Positions 16,210 to 25,026 of a stretch of 31,312 nucleotides of DNA are shown one piece after another (positions within the stretch are counted from its first letter, which is position 1; the number at the start of each line of letters is the position of its first letter). Position numbers and translations under genes: made by a program. Source of the DNA: JBEAUL01 sp041161475 (GTDB taxonomy: Bacteria > Pseudomonadota > Gammaproteobacteria > UBA6186 > Azoamicaceae). The notes under the pieces were generated by a model. It saw nothing but the letters and a program-made list of their open reading frames with translations, had not been told where the DNA came from and made no database searches. The DNA lies in assembly GCA_041161475.1 (NCBI GenBank), contig JBEAUL010000094.1:1-31312 (forward strand), read 5' to 3'.

Positions 16210-18450
16210 ATGAGTACATTTTCTAAATCCATCGAAAAACATCTTCTTGATGTTTATGGGCAAAAGCAAGACAACGCCAACGTTGCTGAACTCCCTAAAA
16301 GCATTCTCGATGCTATAAAAGAAATGATTGCACCCTTTGAAAGTGGAGACTATGCGCTTTTTGTCGAGCCAGAGACTTGTCCTGATTGGCTAATCGATAT
16401 GTTTGAGACGCAAATTGGGTTATTTTTTCGTATTGAAGAAAAAAAAAGAGACCTAAAACTCGTTAACGATATAATATCGGCTAATAGTGATTTGTTAAAT
16501 ATGTTCAAACAACTTTTTTTTGATGATTTGAGTAAGATAGCAGACCCTCAAGTGAATGCTAATCAAAAAGAAACCCTTACAAAAGAACTGCAAGCATTAG
16601 AAAATGAATGGCTCTACCAAACACAACTGCTATCAGGTATTCCAGAAGTATACCAACTAATCCAAGTAAAAAAAATTCCAAAAGAGTTAGAGAAACAATA
16701 CATAGAACAATATAAATTGTTTTTTAAAGAATCTATAGGGGATTTCTATGAAAAATTTTATGAATACTCAATCGCAGAACTTAAAGATTACACAGCGCAT
16801 ATAAAACAACAAACTTTAGATGAGACAAAAAAACGCATTGAAGAAGCTCTGGAAGATAAACCACGATCTAAACGAATCCATGACTCAGCAAACAAAGAAT
16901 CTTCTGCGATCATAAAAAATTTAGTTGAATTTTACCAAAAAGATATAAAAAATTTTCATGAAGTTAACCTGTTCTATGATTTAACAGAAGACATGAGAAT
17001 ACTCCAGAGAAATAGATTCATTCAAGAAAAAATCAAAGATGAAAAATTAGAAAACATCCCATCCCTTAATCTATTACTATCAGAGCAAACCTTTTTTCCT
17101 TCTACAGAAGAATGCATTCTTTCCATTCACATATTAATGGAATTAGAAAATATAAATATCGAAAACAAAAAGAGATTCGGAACAGAAATTTCCTTTAAAA
17201 GAATGGACAAAAAAGAACAACTAAAATCCATTAAGAAACTCACAACGTTAACAATGGAAACAAAGGAATTAGAAAATAAATTAGCAAACAACTTAGAAGA
17301 TTGTGAAGAACAACTGAATTTCAAAAAAATAGAACTCACTAAACTGTTGGATGATCTTTCAAGCTCAACTTCAACAAACTCCTTTAAACTGAGTTTAGCA
17401 CAACAAGGCTACGCAAGCATGAAGGAAATCAGCAAGTCAATTTATCATGGCATTAACAATCCTTTGAATAATGCAATCGCCAATCGATTCGTCAACATTG
17501 CTAATCAGACAGATCGCCAACTTCCAGAAAATATCAGAACAGCGCTAAAAATTGCTCAGCCTGCATCTAGCCTCATCGATAGAATAAACTATATGCTAGG
17601 TAAAAAAGATACTGATACAGCCCTACAACTTGTATTTAAATGGTTTTTTGCTACCTTGGTTATCGGTATTTCTGCTTGTTTAGTTGCAGCTATTATTTAT
17701 TTTATTACGCAAGCAATGTTAATTATCTTCGTTGCCAAGTCTGCGTTAGCTGTTTTTGGTGGCATATTTTTTATTGCAGCAATGGCTTCAGGGACTTTTC
17801 TTGGAACGTCAAAATTAATTCACTTTATCCAGGATAATAAAATAAAAATAAGAAATCAATTCGAACGACTGATTTATGGTGCAAAAAATCATGAAAGATT
17901 TTTAATCGCTGACGAAGTCAAATCAAAATACAATGAGACAGAGCTTTATGCGCTACAAAAATTCTTTTTAACAGAAATCAATGATTCTGAACTCAGATTA
18001 GAAGCCATGAGACCCAATGACCCCAGACTCACAAAACTAAAAGCAGTACACGATAACTTAGTACTCTGCTGGGAAAAAATCCGAAACGGCAGCGTAACTC
18101 AGGCGACAGATCTTAATTATTACTTGTCCAAAATATATGCAACATGGTCCAGTGAATATAATAGTACACCCCATACAGCAGATGAACGCAATTACAAATT
18201 AAAATCGTTTATGACAAATATTGAAACCAATGTGCAGTTATTTAAAAAAATATCTTCAGACGAGCCAACGCTACAGTCCTTTATCTCATCAATCAAACCC
18301 TATCTGGGTTTACGTGAATCTCAGCCGGAAAAAACAGTCGTTTTAGCACCGATGTCCGATCCCGATCAAATAGAAAGCTGTAAGCATCTAAGATCCTTAC
18401 AAAATTCGGAACAATTCATTGCTAACTTACTAAGAAGACCTGCTGTATAG
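16210..18450 (+). CDS. Large coiled-coil membrane protein, effector candidate, 746 aa
   Basis: I do not recognise this protein. Residues about 60-460 are Lys-, Glu- and Asn-rich and highly helical, with long coiled-coil-like stretches (for example ELENKLANNLEDCEEQLN). At residues 478-535 lies a pair of strongly hydrophobic helices separated by little (starting FFATLVIGISACLVAAIIYF and ending MASGTFLG). The C-terminal 200 residues are helical and hydrophilic. There is no N-terminal signal peptide. The gene is visibly more A-rich than its neighbours. Soluble coiled-coil arms around an internal hydrophobic hairpin, with no signal peptide, are typical of Dot/Icm effectors that act on host membranes in Legionella and Coxiella. 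That is an inference only. It is isolated between the DUF2608-type gene and tRNA-Gln, with its own promoter-like region. Confidence 0.75.
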   Translation: MSTFSKSIEKHLLDVYGQKQDNANVAELPKSILDAIKEMIAPFESGDYALFVEPETCPDWLIDMFETQIGLFFRIEEKKRDLKLVNDIISANSDLLNMFKQLFFDDLSKIADPQVNANQKETLTKELQALENEWLYQTQLLSGIPEVYQLIQVKKIPKELEKQYIEQYKLFFKESIGDFYEKFYEYSIAELKDYTAHIKQQTLDETKKRIEEALEDKPRSKRIHDSANKESSAIIKNLVEFYQKDIKNFHEVNLFYDLTEDMRILQRNRFIQEKIKDEKLENIPSLNLLLSEQTFFPSTEECILSIHILMELENINIENKKRFGTEISFKRMDKKEQLKSIKKLTTLTMETKELENKLANNLEDCEEQLNFKKIELTKLLDDLSSSTSTNSFKLSLAQQGYASMKEISKSIYHGINNPLNNAIANRFVNIANQTDRQLPENIRTALKIAQPASSLIDRINYMLGKKDTDTALQLVFKWFFATLVIGISACLVAAIIYFITQAMLIIFVAKSALAVFGGIFFIAAMASGTFLGTSKLIHFIQDNKIKIRNQFERLIYGAKNHERFLIADEVKSKYNETELYALQKFFLTEINDSELRLEAMRPNDPRLTKLKAVHDNLVLCWEKIRNGSVTQATDLNYYLSKIYATWSSEYNSTPHTADERNYKLKSFMTNIETNVQLFKKISSDEPTLQSFISSIKPYLGLRESQPEKTVVLAPMSDPDQIESCKHLRSLQNSEQFIANLLRRPAV

Positions 18451-18593
18451 GACAATGTGTACTATCCCATAAATTAGTTAACTGATTAACATATTGCATT
18501 GCATCAAAATACCCCAAATATATTAACAGCCCAGCCCCTGATATCTAAGTCTCGACCGACAAAGTCCTATACGCAGATAAATGAAGATAGATA

Positions 18594-18622
18594 TTGACAT
18601 TTATTTCAAAAAAAGGCATTAT
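18594..18622 (+). promoter_or_regulatory. Promoter of tRNA-Gln
   Basis: A perfect TTGACA (18594-18599), a 17-base spacer and CATTAT (18617-18622) lie about 30 bases upstream of the mature tRNA. The sequence and spacing fit a sigma-70 promoter for the tRNA and possibly for rplY-pth-ychF behind it. Confidence 0.65.
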
Positions 18623-18652
18623 CTACCGCATTGCACAGGTAATGCAGTCTAC

Positions 18653-18727
18653 TGGGGTGTCGCCAAGCGGTAAGGCACAGGGTTTTGATCCCTGCATACC
18701 TAGGTTCGAATCCTAGCACCCCAGCCA
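18653..18727 (+). tRNA. tRNA-Gln (anticodon TTG)
   Basis: The cloverleaf is complete. The acceptor stem TGGGGTG pairs with CACCCCA (18717-18723), discriminator G, and an encoded CCA (18725-18727). The anticodon stem CAGGG/CCCTG encloses the loop TTTTGAT, with anticodon TTG at 18685-18687, and the T arm contains GGTTCGAATCC. It reads CAA, glutamine. Confidence 0.97.
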
Positions 18728-18830
18728 GTTCCGGTTTTAAGCCTCCTTCTAAACCCCAACACCTGCCCTACCCAAACGCAATATGGATTCCCTTCTGGTC
18801 GCGGAGGGGAGTGGGACGATTATTTTTACA

Positions 18831-18850
18831 ACCGGATAAAACCGGATAAC
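18831..18850 (+). repeat. Tandem 10-base repeat before rplY
   Basis: ACCGGATAAA is followed directly by ACCGGATAAC, just before the GGGAGA ribosome site of rplY. The significance is unknown; it may be a short leader feature or simple slippage. Confidence 0.6.
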
Positions 18851-18861
18851 GGGAGAAACCC

Positions 18862-19572
18862 ATGGCAACCCATGCTATTTATGAATTAGAAGCCACGCTT
18901 CGTGACGATAAGGGGAAAGGTGCGAGCCGCCGCCTACGTCGCCAGCAAGATCAATTTCCTGCCATTATTTATGGCGGTAGCCAAAAACCAATGCAAATTC
19001 AGCTCGATCAAAAAAAGATGCTACATGCCCTGTCTCATGAAGGCTTCTACTCTCATATTTTGACCCTGAGCGTTGAAGGCAAAAAACAAAATGTTATATT
19101 AAAGGCATTGCAACGTCATCACTATAAAAAATCCATCTTACATGCTGATTTTATGCGTGTAAGCGCCACAGACAAAGTACATATTCGTATTCCACTGCAC
19201 TTTATCAATGCAGAGAATTGCCCTGGCGCCAAAGAGGGCGGGGTCATTAACCACCAAGCAGTTGATGTCGACATTCGTTGCCAAGCGAACAAACTGCCTG
19301 AATTTATCGAAGTAGATTTGTCAAACCTGGGTTTGGACGAAAGCATTCATTTGTCTCAGTTGCACGTTGACCCATCTGTGGAACTCGTGGCTTTAGCACA
19401 CGGTAATGACATGAGCGTTGTGAGTGTTCACTTACCTCGCGTTGTCGCAGAAGACATTGAACCAGTGGTAGAAACAGAAGCCCCTGTTGAAGCAACAGAT
19501 ACACAAACGGCTCCTGACGCAACAACTGAAGAAAAAACAGACGGCAAACACGACAAAAAAGACAAGCACTAA
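18862..19572 (+). CDS. rplY: Ribosomal protein bL25, long CTC-type form
   Basis: It binds 5S rRNA in the large ribosomal subunit. The N-terminal L25 domain (about residues 5-95) is recognisable by GKGASRRLRRQ, FPAIIYGG and KKSILHADFMRV. It is followed by the CTC/TL5 beta domain (about 100-190; VHIRIPLHF, AKEGGVINHQAVDVDIRC, PEFIEVDLSNLGLDESIHLS). The last 45 residues are a low-complexity Glu/Thr tail ending in Lys/Asp/His. At 236 aa it is the long two-domain form, as opposed to the short 94-aa E. coli protein. A GGGAGA ribosome site precedes the ATG. tRNA-Gln lies upstream and pth is 6 bases downstream. Confidence 0.96.
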   Translation: MATHAIYELEATLRDDKGKGASRRLRRQQDQFPAIIYGGSQKPMQIQLDQKKMLHALSHEGFYSHILTLSVEGKKQNVILKALQRHHYKKSILHADFMRVSATDKVHIRIPLHFINAENCPGAKEGGVINHQAVDVDIRCQANKLPEFIEVDLSNLGLDESIHLSQLHVDPSVELVALAHGNDMSVVSVHLPRVVAEDIEPVVETEAPVEATDTQTAPDATTEEKTDGKHDKKDKH

Positions 19573-19578
19573 GCCTCT

Positions 19579-20181
19579 GTGTCTACTGCAATGCATGAGC
19601 CTTCAACATTGCAATGCATCGTGGGTCTGGGTAACCCAGGCCCCACGTATGCAGAAACCCGCCATAATGCGGGCGTATGGTTTATCAAAGCCTTATGTCA
19701 TATCACAAACACCCAGCTTTCCTTAAACACACGCCTACGCGCTTACTGTGGTCAGGCAACATTTGGTTCTTATACGGTTCACCTCCTAATCCCTAATGTT
19801 TTTATGAATCAAAGTGGGCAGGTAGTAAAGGCTTTCTTACAGTACTATAAAATTTCTCCTGAACACTGCCTTATCGTACATGACGAACTGGATCTGCCCA
19901 ATGGCACTGTCCGGGCCAAACAAGGTGGCGGACACGGTGGACATAATGGACTACGCGATATTATTCAACAACTTGGCGGACAATCTCAATTTGCTCGTTT
20001 AAGGATCGGCATTGGACGACCAGCCCATCCAGGCCATGCGGTAGCTGACTTTGTCTTGGCAAAACCAAGTCTAAATGAAAAAATAGAAATAGATCGTGCA
20101 ATAGAGGCAACACTGCCCTATATGGCTGACATGATTGCAGGTGATTGGCATAAAGCCGTCAAGCAATTGCATACAAAATAA
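19579..20181 (+). CDS. pth: Peptidyl-tRNA hydrolase
   Basis: It releases peptides from prematurely dissociated peptidyl-tRNA. The signature is complete: CIVGLGNPGPTYAETRHNAG with catalytic His29, FMNQSG (75-80), HDELDLPNG with Asp102, and GGGHGGHNGLRDI (His119, Asn123 region). At 200 aa it is of normal length. I take the GTG at 19579, which lies 6 bases after rplY. An ATG at residue 5 (19591) could also be the start, because the conserved part begins at about residue 12. It is in the usual rplY-pth-ychF order. Confidence 0.97.
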   Translation: MSTAMHEPSTLQCIVGLGNPGPTYAETRHNAGVWFIKALCHITNTQLSLNTRLRAYCGQATFGSYTVHLLIPNVFMNQSGQVVKAFLQYYKISPEHCLIVHDELDLPNGTVRAKQGGGHGGHNGLRDIIQQLGGQSQFARLRIGIGRPAHPGHAVADFVLAKPSLNEKIEIDRAIEATLPYMADMIAGDWHKAVKQLHTK

Positions 20182-20203
20182 TATATCAATAATAGGTGAA
20201 CTC

Positions 20204-21307
20204 ATGGGATGTAAATGTGGTATTGTTGGCTTACCCAACGTAGGCAAATCAACACTTTTCAATGCACTAACACAAGCACAAATCGCCGAAGCACAAAATT
20301 ATCCATTTTGTACCATTGAGCCAAATGTTGGGATTGTACCTGTACCCGACCTCCGGTTAGATGCACTGGCTGCGATTGTTAAACCACAACGTGTTTTAGC
20401 GACCACACAAGAATTTGTTGATATTGCTGGGCTCGTTAAAGGTGCCTCTAAAGGAGAAGGCTTAGGGAATAAATTTTTGGCTAATATCAGAGAAACCGAT
20501 GCCATCTTGCATGTGGTGCGCTGTTTTAATAATCCCGATATTATTCACGTAAACAACAGTATCGATCCATTATCAGACATTGAGACCATTAATACTGAAC
20601 TCTTATTGGCAGATTTAGAAACAGTAGAACGTGCATTGTTAAAAAGCACTAAAAATGCCAAAAGCGGTCAAAAAAATTTACTACAAGAAAAAGCCTTGCT
20701 TGAGCAACTCAAGGCACACTTAGATCAAGGCCTCTTGGCTCGTACTTTTTCGATAGCCTCTATGGATTTAGAGACCCAAGCTTTTTTGCGTGCCCTAAAT
20801 CTCCTAACAGCAAAACCAATGATTTATGTGGCCAATGTTGATGAAAATGGTTTTAACGATAATCCCTATCTTCAACAAGTGCAAACACTGGCCAGCAAAG
20901 AAAACGCCGTTGTTGTACCCATTTGTGCGGCCCTAGAAGCAGAAATTCAAGCGCTAGACTCCTCTGAACGGGAAGTTTTTTTAGCAGACATGAACTTAAC
21001 TGAGCCAGGGTTAAATCGCGTTATTCGGGCTGGCTATCAAGCATTGGATTTACACACGTATTTTACCGCTGGAGAAAAAGAAGTGCGTGCCTGGACCGTG
21101 AAAATTGGTGCGACTGCACCACAAGCCGCGGGATGTATTCATACCGATTTTGAAAAAGGCTTTATTCGCGCTGAGGTGATCAGTTTTAATGACTTTATCA
21201 CCTATAAAGGCGAGGCTGGAGCAAAAGAGGCTGGCAAATGGCGCTTAGAAGGGAAAGAATACATTGTACAAGACGGTGATGTCATGCATTTTAGGTTTAA
21301 CGTTTAA
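20204..21307 (+). CDS. ychF: Redox-regulated ATPase YchF (Obg family)
   Basis: YchF/OLA1 is a ribosome-associated ATPase in the Obg-related family. The P-loop GLPNVGKST is at residues 9-17, followed by the switch region (DIAGLVKGASKGEGLGNKF) and the NVDE variant (YVANVDENG) in place of the usual NKxD guanine motif, as expected for an ATP-preferring member. The C-terminal TGS domain contains TYFTAGEKEVRAW and ends HFRFNV. The frame is open further upstream to 20135, but the conserved MGCKCGIVGLPN start at 20204 follows AGGTGA at a good distance, so I chose that (367 aa). Its TAA overlaps the convergent dacB stop by sharing TTAA. Confidence 0.97.
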   Translation: MGCKCGIVGLPNVGKSTLFNALTQAQIAEAQNYPFCTIEPNVGIVPVPDLRLDALAAIVKPQRVLATTQEFVDIAGLVKGASKGEGLGNKFLANIRETDAILHVVRCFNNPDIIHVNNSIDPLSDIETINTELLLADLETVERALLKSTKNAKSGQKNLLQEKALLEQLKAHLDQGLLARTFSIASMDLETQAFLRALNLLTAKPMIYVANVDENGFNDNPYLQQVQTLASKENAVVVPICAALEAEIQALDSSEREVFLADMNLTEPGLNRVIRAGYQALDLHTYFTAGEKEVRAWTVKIGATAPQAAGCIHTDFEKGFIRAEVISFNDFITYKGEAGAKEAGKWRLEGKEYIVQDGDVMHFRFNV

Positions 21308-22827
21308 GCTGGGGGATGTGCTGAAAAGTAATTCATAAACAACTGACACAGCTGGGCTTCCAGGAGTTTACTGTGTCGGGTACTTTCGACCACTCTGTCT
21401 GTCATAATCGTAAAAACCATGGTGCGCTGGTTTTTAAGGGTAAGATAGCCTGACAAGGTAGACACACCTTCTAAAGTGCCTGTTTTTGCCACCACATTAC
21501 CAAGCATCCCATTTTGTCCCATGCGCCATTTGAGTGTGCCACTTTTTCCAGAAATAGCCAGCCCCTCTTTAAACTGTGGATAAAAAGAATGGTGATACAT
21601 CATATACAGCACTTGATTCAAGTGCTTTGGGCTCAATAAATTATACCGAGATTGGCCTGAACCATCCAACAATTTCATTCTTTTTACATTCATTTGAGCA
21701 GGCTTTGATAAGATTTTTTTAATGGCCCGAGTCCCTGCTTTAAATGTCCCTTGTTGAAAATATCGAAATCCCAATGTTTTGGTTAAGCTTTCTGCATAAA
21801 TATTGTTTGAGTCTTTTAATACATTTTTTAGCAAGAGACTAAGGGGTTTTGACTGGTGCTTAACCAATATAACACTGTTTTGAGGCGTTGGCATACCCAT
21901 CTTAATATTGCCATGTAGATGAATATTAGCCGACTTGAGTGCATTCAGAATAATTTGTCGGGCCACCAGGTCGGGATTATTTACCGCAAGTCTTAAGCCT
22001 ACTGGATTTTTACTGACTGGCCAACAGCCCCCTAACATTACTTGATTATGATTATCCATGCTTAACAGCAACTGACAACCCGTATTAGACTGAAATTCTG
22101 TTGCTGCACGAACAGCAGAATAAATAGAAAAAGCTTGCCGATAATCGCTCACGATATTGGCTTGTACCACCCCACCCGGAACAGTACCAGGACGCAAGGT
22201 AAGCCCTACGCGATTTTGATTGATAATCACCGAAGTAATCGGCGCAGAATAATGCCAATGAATAGAATCCCAGGTCCAACCGGGTGCATAATTTGGTCCC
22301 TGGAAACGGGTGTTATCAATGATGACATCCCCATAAATGGTATTAATGCCACTGGCCGCAAGACGCTGAATCAGTGCTTGTAAATCTGTTGATTTTAAAG
22401 ACGGATCGCCGCTGAAAGTAACAAAAACATCCCCTTTAATCACTGAACCCCGCCGGGTAGCAGGCAGGGCTTTTAAGGCGGTTTCAAACGTAAAATCTGG
22501 ACCCAAAGCAATTAAGGCAGCAGATGCGGTTAACACTTTTGCTGTACTGGCTGGCACAAATCGCTCAGCGCTATTGCGTTCGTACAAGACTTTTCCGGTT
22601 TTGGCATCTTGTACGATAATACCCACGGGTGCGCTGGGTAATATTTTTTGAACAATCGCCTCTACTTTTTCAGACAAGGCTTTTTGCGTTGATGGACTTT
22701 GTCGGGATTCAATCTTGCGTGATACCACCGCAGGGGATTTTGCATGCACCATGCCTACACTCAAATATGTCCCTATACCAAAGATGAGCACCAACAGCCA
22801 ATGCGTTATCTGAGATTTCCTTTTCAC
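21304..22827 (-). CDS. dacB: D-alanyl-D-alanine carboxypeptidase/endopeptidase (PBP4-like)
   Basis: This periplasmic peptidoglycan hydrolase is of the PBP4/S13 family. The signal or anchor segment is at about 9-29. The serine active-site motifs are all present: S94-T-A-K97, S340-N-N342, and K448-T-G450 within VAKTGTLEGVSTLSG. The large insertion between the first two motifs is typical of PBP4. At 507 aa it is slightly longer than E. coli DacB. The start is GTG at 22827 with a strong AAGGAGG six bases upstream. It follows the response-regulator gene by 12 bases, so it is probably co-transcribed with it. Confidence 0.95.
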   Translation of the reverse strand: MKRKSQITHWLLVLIFGIGTYLSVGMVHAKSPAVVSRKIESRQSPSTQKALSEKVEAIVQKILPSAPVGIIVQDAKTGKVLYERNSAERFVPASTAKVLTASAALIALGPDFTFETALKALPATRRGSVIKGDVFVTFSGDPSLKSTDLQALIQRLAASGINTIYGDVIIDNTRFQGPNYAPGWTWDSIHWHYSAPITSVIINQNRVGLTLRPGTVPGGVVQANIVSDYRQAFSIYSAVRAATEFQSNTGCQLLLSMDNHNQVMLGGCWPVSKNPVGLRLAVNNPDLVARQIILNALKSANIHLHGNIKMGMPTPQNSVILVKHQSKPLSLLLKNVLKDSNNIYAESLTKTLGFRYFQQGTFKAGTRAIKKILSKPAQMNVKRMKLLDGSGQSRYNLLSPKHLNQVLYMMYHHSFYPQFKEGLAISGKSGTLKWRMGQNGMLGNVVAKTGTLEGVSTLSGYLTLKNQRTMVFTIMTDRVVESTRHSKLLEAQLCQLFMNYFSAHPPA

Positions 22828-22839
22828 GCTGGCCTCCTT

Positions 22840-24036
22840 CTATGAAGAGCTGGTGGGCATGCGCCACATTAAACAAGTGACATCATCTGGACGTGCTTTC
22901 TTTTCCTCTAAAGAGAATACTTTATTAAAATAGGGAACAGACAGTTCTTCTGTTTCAACCAATGACAATAGTTTCTTTTCTTTTTCATCGGTGGTTGCTT
23001 CACTTAACACTTCCATTACGCCATCAGAAAAACACACTAGACTACAAGGTGCGGTTAAAGATAAGCGCTCTTGCTCATACGTCACTTGTTTCATAATACC
23101 AACTGGAAATCCTTTCCCCTTTAAAAAAGAGGCTTTACCTCCATTAATCAATATTGGATTAGGATAGTGGCCAGCGATACTATAGACCATGGTTTTTTCT
23201 CGATCGTCCAATACACCATAAAACATCGTTAAATATTTACCCAATTTTGCAAGATAAATTTCTTCACTTAATTTTTTAAGTAACTGTGCCGGCTCTAAGA
23301 TTGTTTTATCGTGTCCTACTTGGTGTTGGCTTAACCATCGACTCACCAAACTTTTTAACAAAATAGTAATAAACGCCGAAGAAGCGCCATGACCTGAAAC
23401 ATCTGCAAGATAGAAGCCATAAATATCGGGTTCAATCACAAAATAATCAATAAAATCACCACTTAAATACAATGAGGGGACAACGGAATGCTCAAAATGA
23501 AAATCCCCAAACTGCATTTTGGCTTCTGGTAATAAGCGCAGTTGAACGCTGCGTCCAGCTTCCTGATCTTCTTCTAAAATCGCCAAGTTTTTCTTTAGGG
23601 CATCATTTGCACGTTCTAACTCTCCCCGATACGCCACATTTTCAGCGATTAATCGGGCGCGCTCTAAACATTTGTGTACCGTATGCTCCAATACCGCCAA
23701 GTCTGTAATTGGCTTAGTTAAATAATCCCAGGCACCCAAGCGTAAGGCTTCAATCACATCATTCATTCCCCCTGCACCCGAAATCACGACAACCGGGGTT
23801 TCGGGAGATTCCTTTGTAATATTTTTTAGTACTTCCAACCCGCCCATTTCAGGCATCTGTAGATCGGTGAGCACCAAATCAGGCTTTTCTTTTCTAAAGA
23901 CCTCTAGCCCAATGCGTCCATTTTCGGCTTCAAACATGGTAAAACCACTGTCTTCTAGATAAGCGATAATGGTTCGACGAATCATATACTCGTCGTCAAT
24001 GCTTAAAATCTTTAAAGGAGCCACATTATTCGACAC
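22840..24036 (-). CDS. Response regulator fused to a SpoIIE/PP2C-type phosphatase
   Basis: The 398-aa protein has an N-terminal receiver domain (residues 8-125) with the acidic pair Asp14/Asp15, phospho-acceptor Asp58 (VLTDLQMPEMGG), Ser86 and Lys108 (LTKP). A coiled-coil linker (about 130-160) follows, then a PPM/SpoIIE-type phosphatase domain (about 170-395), with LSGDFIDYF (Asp194) and YLADVSGHGASSAF (Asp212). In other bacteria proteins with this architecture dephosphorylate anti-sigma-factor antagonists, or relate to RssB-like regulators. No antagonist gene or histidine kinase is adjacent here, so partner and target are unknown. The start is GTG, with AAAGGAA upstream. It lies 32 bases after mlaA and 12 bases before dacB. 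Confidence 0.9.
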   Translation of the reverse strand: MSNNVAPLKILSIDDEYMIRRTIIAYLEDSGFTMFEAENGRIGLEVFRKEKPDLVLTDLQMPEMGGLEVLKNITKESPETPVVVISGAGGMNDVIEALRLGAWDYLTKPITDLAVLEHTVHKCLERARLIAENVAYRGELERANDALKKNLAILEEDQEAGRSVQLRLLPEAKMQFGDFHFEHSVVPSLYLSGDFIDYFVIEPDIYGFYLADVSGHGASSAFITILLKSLVSRWLSQHQVGHDKTILEPAQLLKKLSEEIYLAKLGKYLTMFYGVLDDREKTMVYSIAGHYPNPILINGGKASFLKGKGFPVGIMKQVTYEQERLSLTAPCSLVCFSDGVMEVLSEATTDEKEKKLLSLVETEELSVPYFNKVFSLEEKKARPDDVTCLMWRMPTSSS

Positions 24037-24068
24037 GCCAATATTCCTTTTGCATTACTGTGTGTTAT

Positions 24069-24875
24069 CTATTCTGGAGGCCCTTGTAACTGTTCTAAAG
24101 CGCCCCTCCCTTTAGAGGCCGTGGTTGCGTCCCCTCCTGAAAAGGTTTCGGATACCCCTGATTCTTTTCCGATGGTAAATGTCCCTTTCGCCATATCGCT
24201 TTCACGCTTTTGCAGATAAGCATCTCGCATAAAGACATATTCATCGACAGCCGCAGTTTCAATAATGGTCTCGACTTTCAGCAAATCGGCCCTGTCACTA
24301 AAGAAGTTAATGCCCATTAACCAATTACGCGTCGGAACGGAATGAATATAGGGATAAGGCGTCATATATACTGTTGCGACTCGACCCACACCATCTCGAA
24401 TGGTACTAGGACCAAAAATAGGCAATACCAGATAGGCAGAATTGTGGTATCCCCATCGCTCCAGGGTATGTCCAAAATCTTGTTTATGGGGTGGCAACTG
24501 CGTCCACTTACTGGCCACATCAAAAAGCCCACCGATACCAATGGTGCTGTTAATCAGGAATCGCATACTGGCTACACCAGCCTGTTTAAATTCGAATTGA
24601 AGCAAATCATTGGCAATCGTAGGAATGGTCCAGATATTATCAAAAAAGTGTATTAGGCCACGCTTTAATGGGGGTGGAACAGATTTATCGTATGCAATGG
24701 CCAATGGTTTGACCATGAATTTATCCAGTTTTTTATTCACTGCAAAGATTCCCCGGTTGAGGGGCTCTAGTGGATCTTGTTTATTTGTGGTCGAACAAGC
24801 AGAAAGACCGAGGAATAAAAGGCACAAAATACCTGATATTGGCAAATGTCTGGTGGATATGATTGGCAGCTTCAC
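24069..24875 (-). CDS. mlaA: Outer-membrane lipoprotein MlaA (VacJ)
   Basis: MlaA is the outer-membrane part of the Mla pathway, which removes surface-exposed phospholipids. The signal peptide ends in an LSAC lipobox (Cys27), and the mature protein carries the family hallmarks: DPLEPLNRGIFAVNKKLD, PPPLKRGLIHFFDN, NDLLQFEFKQAG, FLINSTIGIGGLFDVAS and a GHTLERWGY/PIFGPSTIRDGVG segment. At 268 aa it is about the normal size. The start is GTG at 24875, preceded by AAAGAGG. No mlaBCDEF genes are in the window. Confidence 0.95.
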   Translation of the reverse strand: MKLPIISTRHLPISGILCLLFLGLSACSTTNKQDPLEPLNRGIFAVNKKLDKFMVKPLAIAYDKSVPPPLKRGLIHFFDNIWTIPTIANDLLQFEFKQAGVASMRFLINSTIGIGGLFDVASKWTQLPPHKQDFGHTLERWGYHNSAYLVLPIFGPSTIRDGVGRVATVYMTPYPYIHSVPTRNWLMGINFFSDRADLLKVETIIETAAVDEYVFMRDAYLQKRESDMAKGTFTIGKESGVSETFSGGDATTASKGRGALEQLQGPPE

Positions 24876-24911
24876 AACACAATACCTCTTTTTTTATCCC
24901 TTAATCTATAA

Positions 24912-24941
24912 ACTATATGACTGATTGAGATATGTTTCCAA
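24912..24941 (-). promoter_or_regulatory. Candidate promoter for mlaA and following genes
   Basis: On the minus strand TTGGAA (24936-24941) and TATAGT (24912-24917) are separated by 18 bases, about 37 bases upstream of the mlaA start. It overlaps the right edge of the terminator region, leaving little room between the two genes. Confidence 0.45.
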
Positions 24942-24980
24942 AAAAAAACCCTACCTATAATAAAACAGGTAGGGTTTTTT
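24941..24980 (-). terminator. Strong terminator after the porin gene
   Basis: CCCTACCT (24949-24956) and AGGTAGGG (24967-24974) form a perfect 8-base stem with a 10-base loop, flanked by an eight-A run on one side and a six-T run on the other. It works in either direction on paper; in context it ends the porin transcript about 45 bases after its stop. Confidence 0.92.
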
Positions 24981-24987
24981 CGTACTT

Positions 24988-25006
24988 GATCTCAATAATT
25001 GAGATC
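24988..25006. repeat. Near-perfect palindrome downstream of the porin
   Basis: GATCTCAA and TTGAGATC form an 8-base inverted repeat around TAA, between the porin stop codon and the terminator. It has no T-run of its own, so it may be a protein-binding site or an extra stabilising hairpin. Confidence 0.55.
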
Positions 25007-25026
25007 GTATGCTTTACTCAGGTTAA

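Noticed and set aside
20135..20203. N-terminal extension of ychF
   Set aside because: The conserved YchF start (MGCKCGIVGLPN) lies at 20204 with a proper ribosome site, and the extension overlaps pth.
24988..25006. The palindrome as a second terminator
   Set aside because: It has no following T-run in either direction, and the true terminator is the 24941-24980 hairpin.
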